The notes under the pieces are model-generated. The model worked only from the letters and a program-made list of their open reading frames with translations. It did not search any database and was not told the DNA's origin. This document shows positions 61,642 through 64,000 of a stretch of DNA of 64,000 bases, piece after piece. The stretch spans positions 372,001 through 436,000 of the forward strand of contig NZ_JAQTHU010000001.1 of NCBI RefSeq assembly GCF_029433255.1, written 5' to 3'. The DNA is from Lactobacillus sp. ESL0791. Lineage in GTDB: Bacteria > Bacillota > Bacilli > Lactobacillales > Lactobacillaceae. The position numbers and the translations under genes are program-made. Position 1 is the first letter of the stretch, and each line of letters starts with the position of its first letter.

Positions 61642-64000
<2,359 letters not shown>

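Overview
The window looks like chromosomal DNA of a Lactobacillus in the strict sense (the L. delbrueckii / acidophilus / crispatus branch). The clues are an S-layer protein and two wall hydrolases that share C-terminal SLAP repeats, Lactobacillus-type lipoproteins, low G+C, and an rRNA operon whose 16S has the usual lactobacilli landmarks. I cannot name the species from sequence alone.

Layout. 1-2300: 3' end of an S-layer gene, then a decayed IS3-type transposase. 2.6-6.9 kb: a ComK-like regulator, a ComX-like sigma factor, and two secreted peptidoglycan hydrolases (glucosaminidase, amidase) with SLAP wall anchors. 6.9-10.7 kb: a Gfo/Idh/MocA oxidoreductase, two paralogous lipoproteins, and gpmA. 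10.8-12.85 kb: an A/T-rich, translationally coupled pair made of a RecF/OLD-like ATPase and a putative PD-(D/E)xK nuclease, plus a tiny third ORF; this is a candidate defence module. 12.9 kb: an aquaglyceroporin.

14-29.7 kb is dominated by flavoprotein reductases. There are three paralogues with FAD plus C-terminal FMN-bind domains, two with an N-terminal FMN-bind domain plus FAD domain, one FAD-only enzyme, an Old-Yellow-Enzyme homologue, a zinc alcohol dehydrogenase and two LysR regulators. By family they should reduce C=C bonds of small unsaturated acids (fumarate, urocanate, hydroxycinnamate-like), using these as electron sinks. The riboflavin operon ribD-ribE-ribBA-ribH, behind an FMN riboswitch, follows directly and could supply the flavin these enzymes need.

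33.6-35 kb: two paralogous small secreted proteins. 35.2-41.7 kb: a complete agmatine deiminase pathway (putrescine carbamoyltransferase, antiporter, agmatine deiminase, carbamate kinase). A divergent unit next to it encodes an RpiR regulator and a second deiminase homologue that has lost both catalytic His and Cys. 42-46 kb: LytS/LytR two-component system and LrgA/LrgB. 46.7-59.6 kb: an orphan sugar-type binding lipoprotein, a lone HigA-like antitoxin, a CorA transporter, a beta-lactamase-fold protein without its nucleophile, a MITE-like repeat, a TetR/MMPL exporter/zinc-ribbon membrane protein group sharing an operator, an aldehyde dehydrogenase, an esterase, a TVP38-type membrane protein and an acetyltransferase. 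59.6-61.2 kb: T-box leader and serS. 61.3-64 kb: tandem rRNA promoters, 16S, a short spacer without tRNA, and the 5' part of 23S.

Most interesting points: the ATPase/nuclease pair, the agmatine deiminase pseudoenzyme encoded with a regulator, the diversified flavoprotein array with a shared promoter block, and the paired TTTACAA/TTGTAAA palindromes around the TetR locus.
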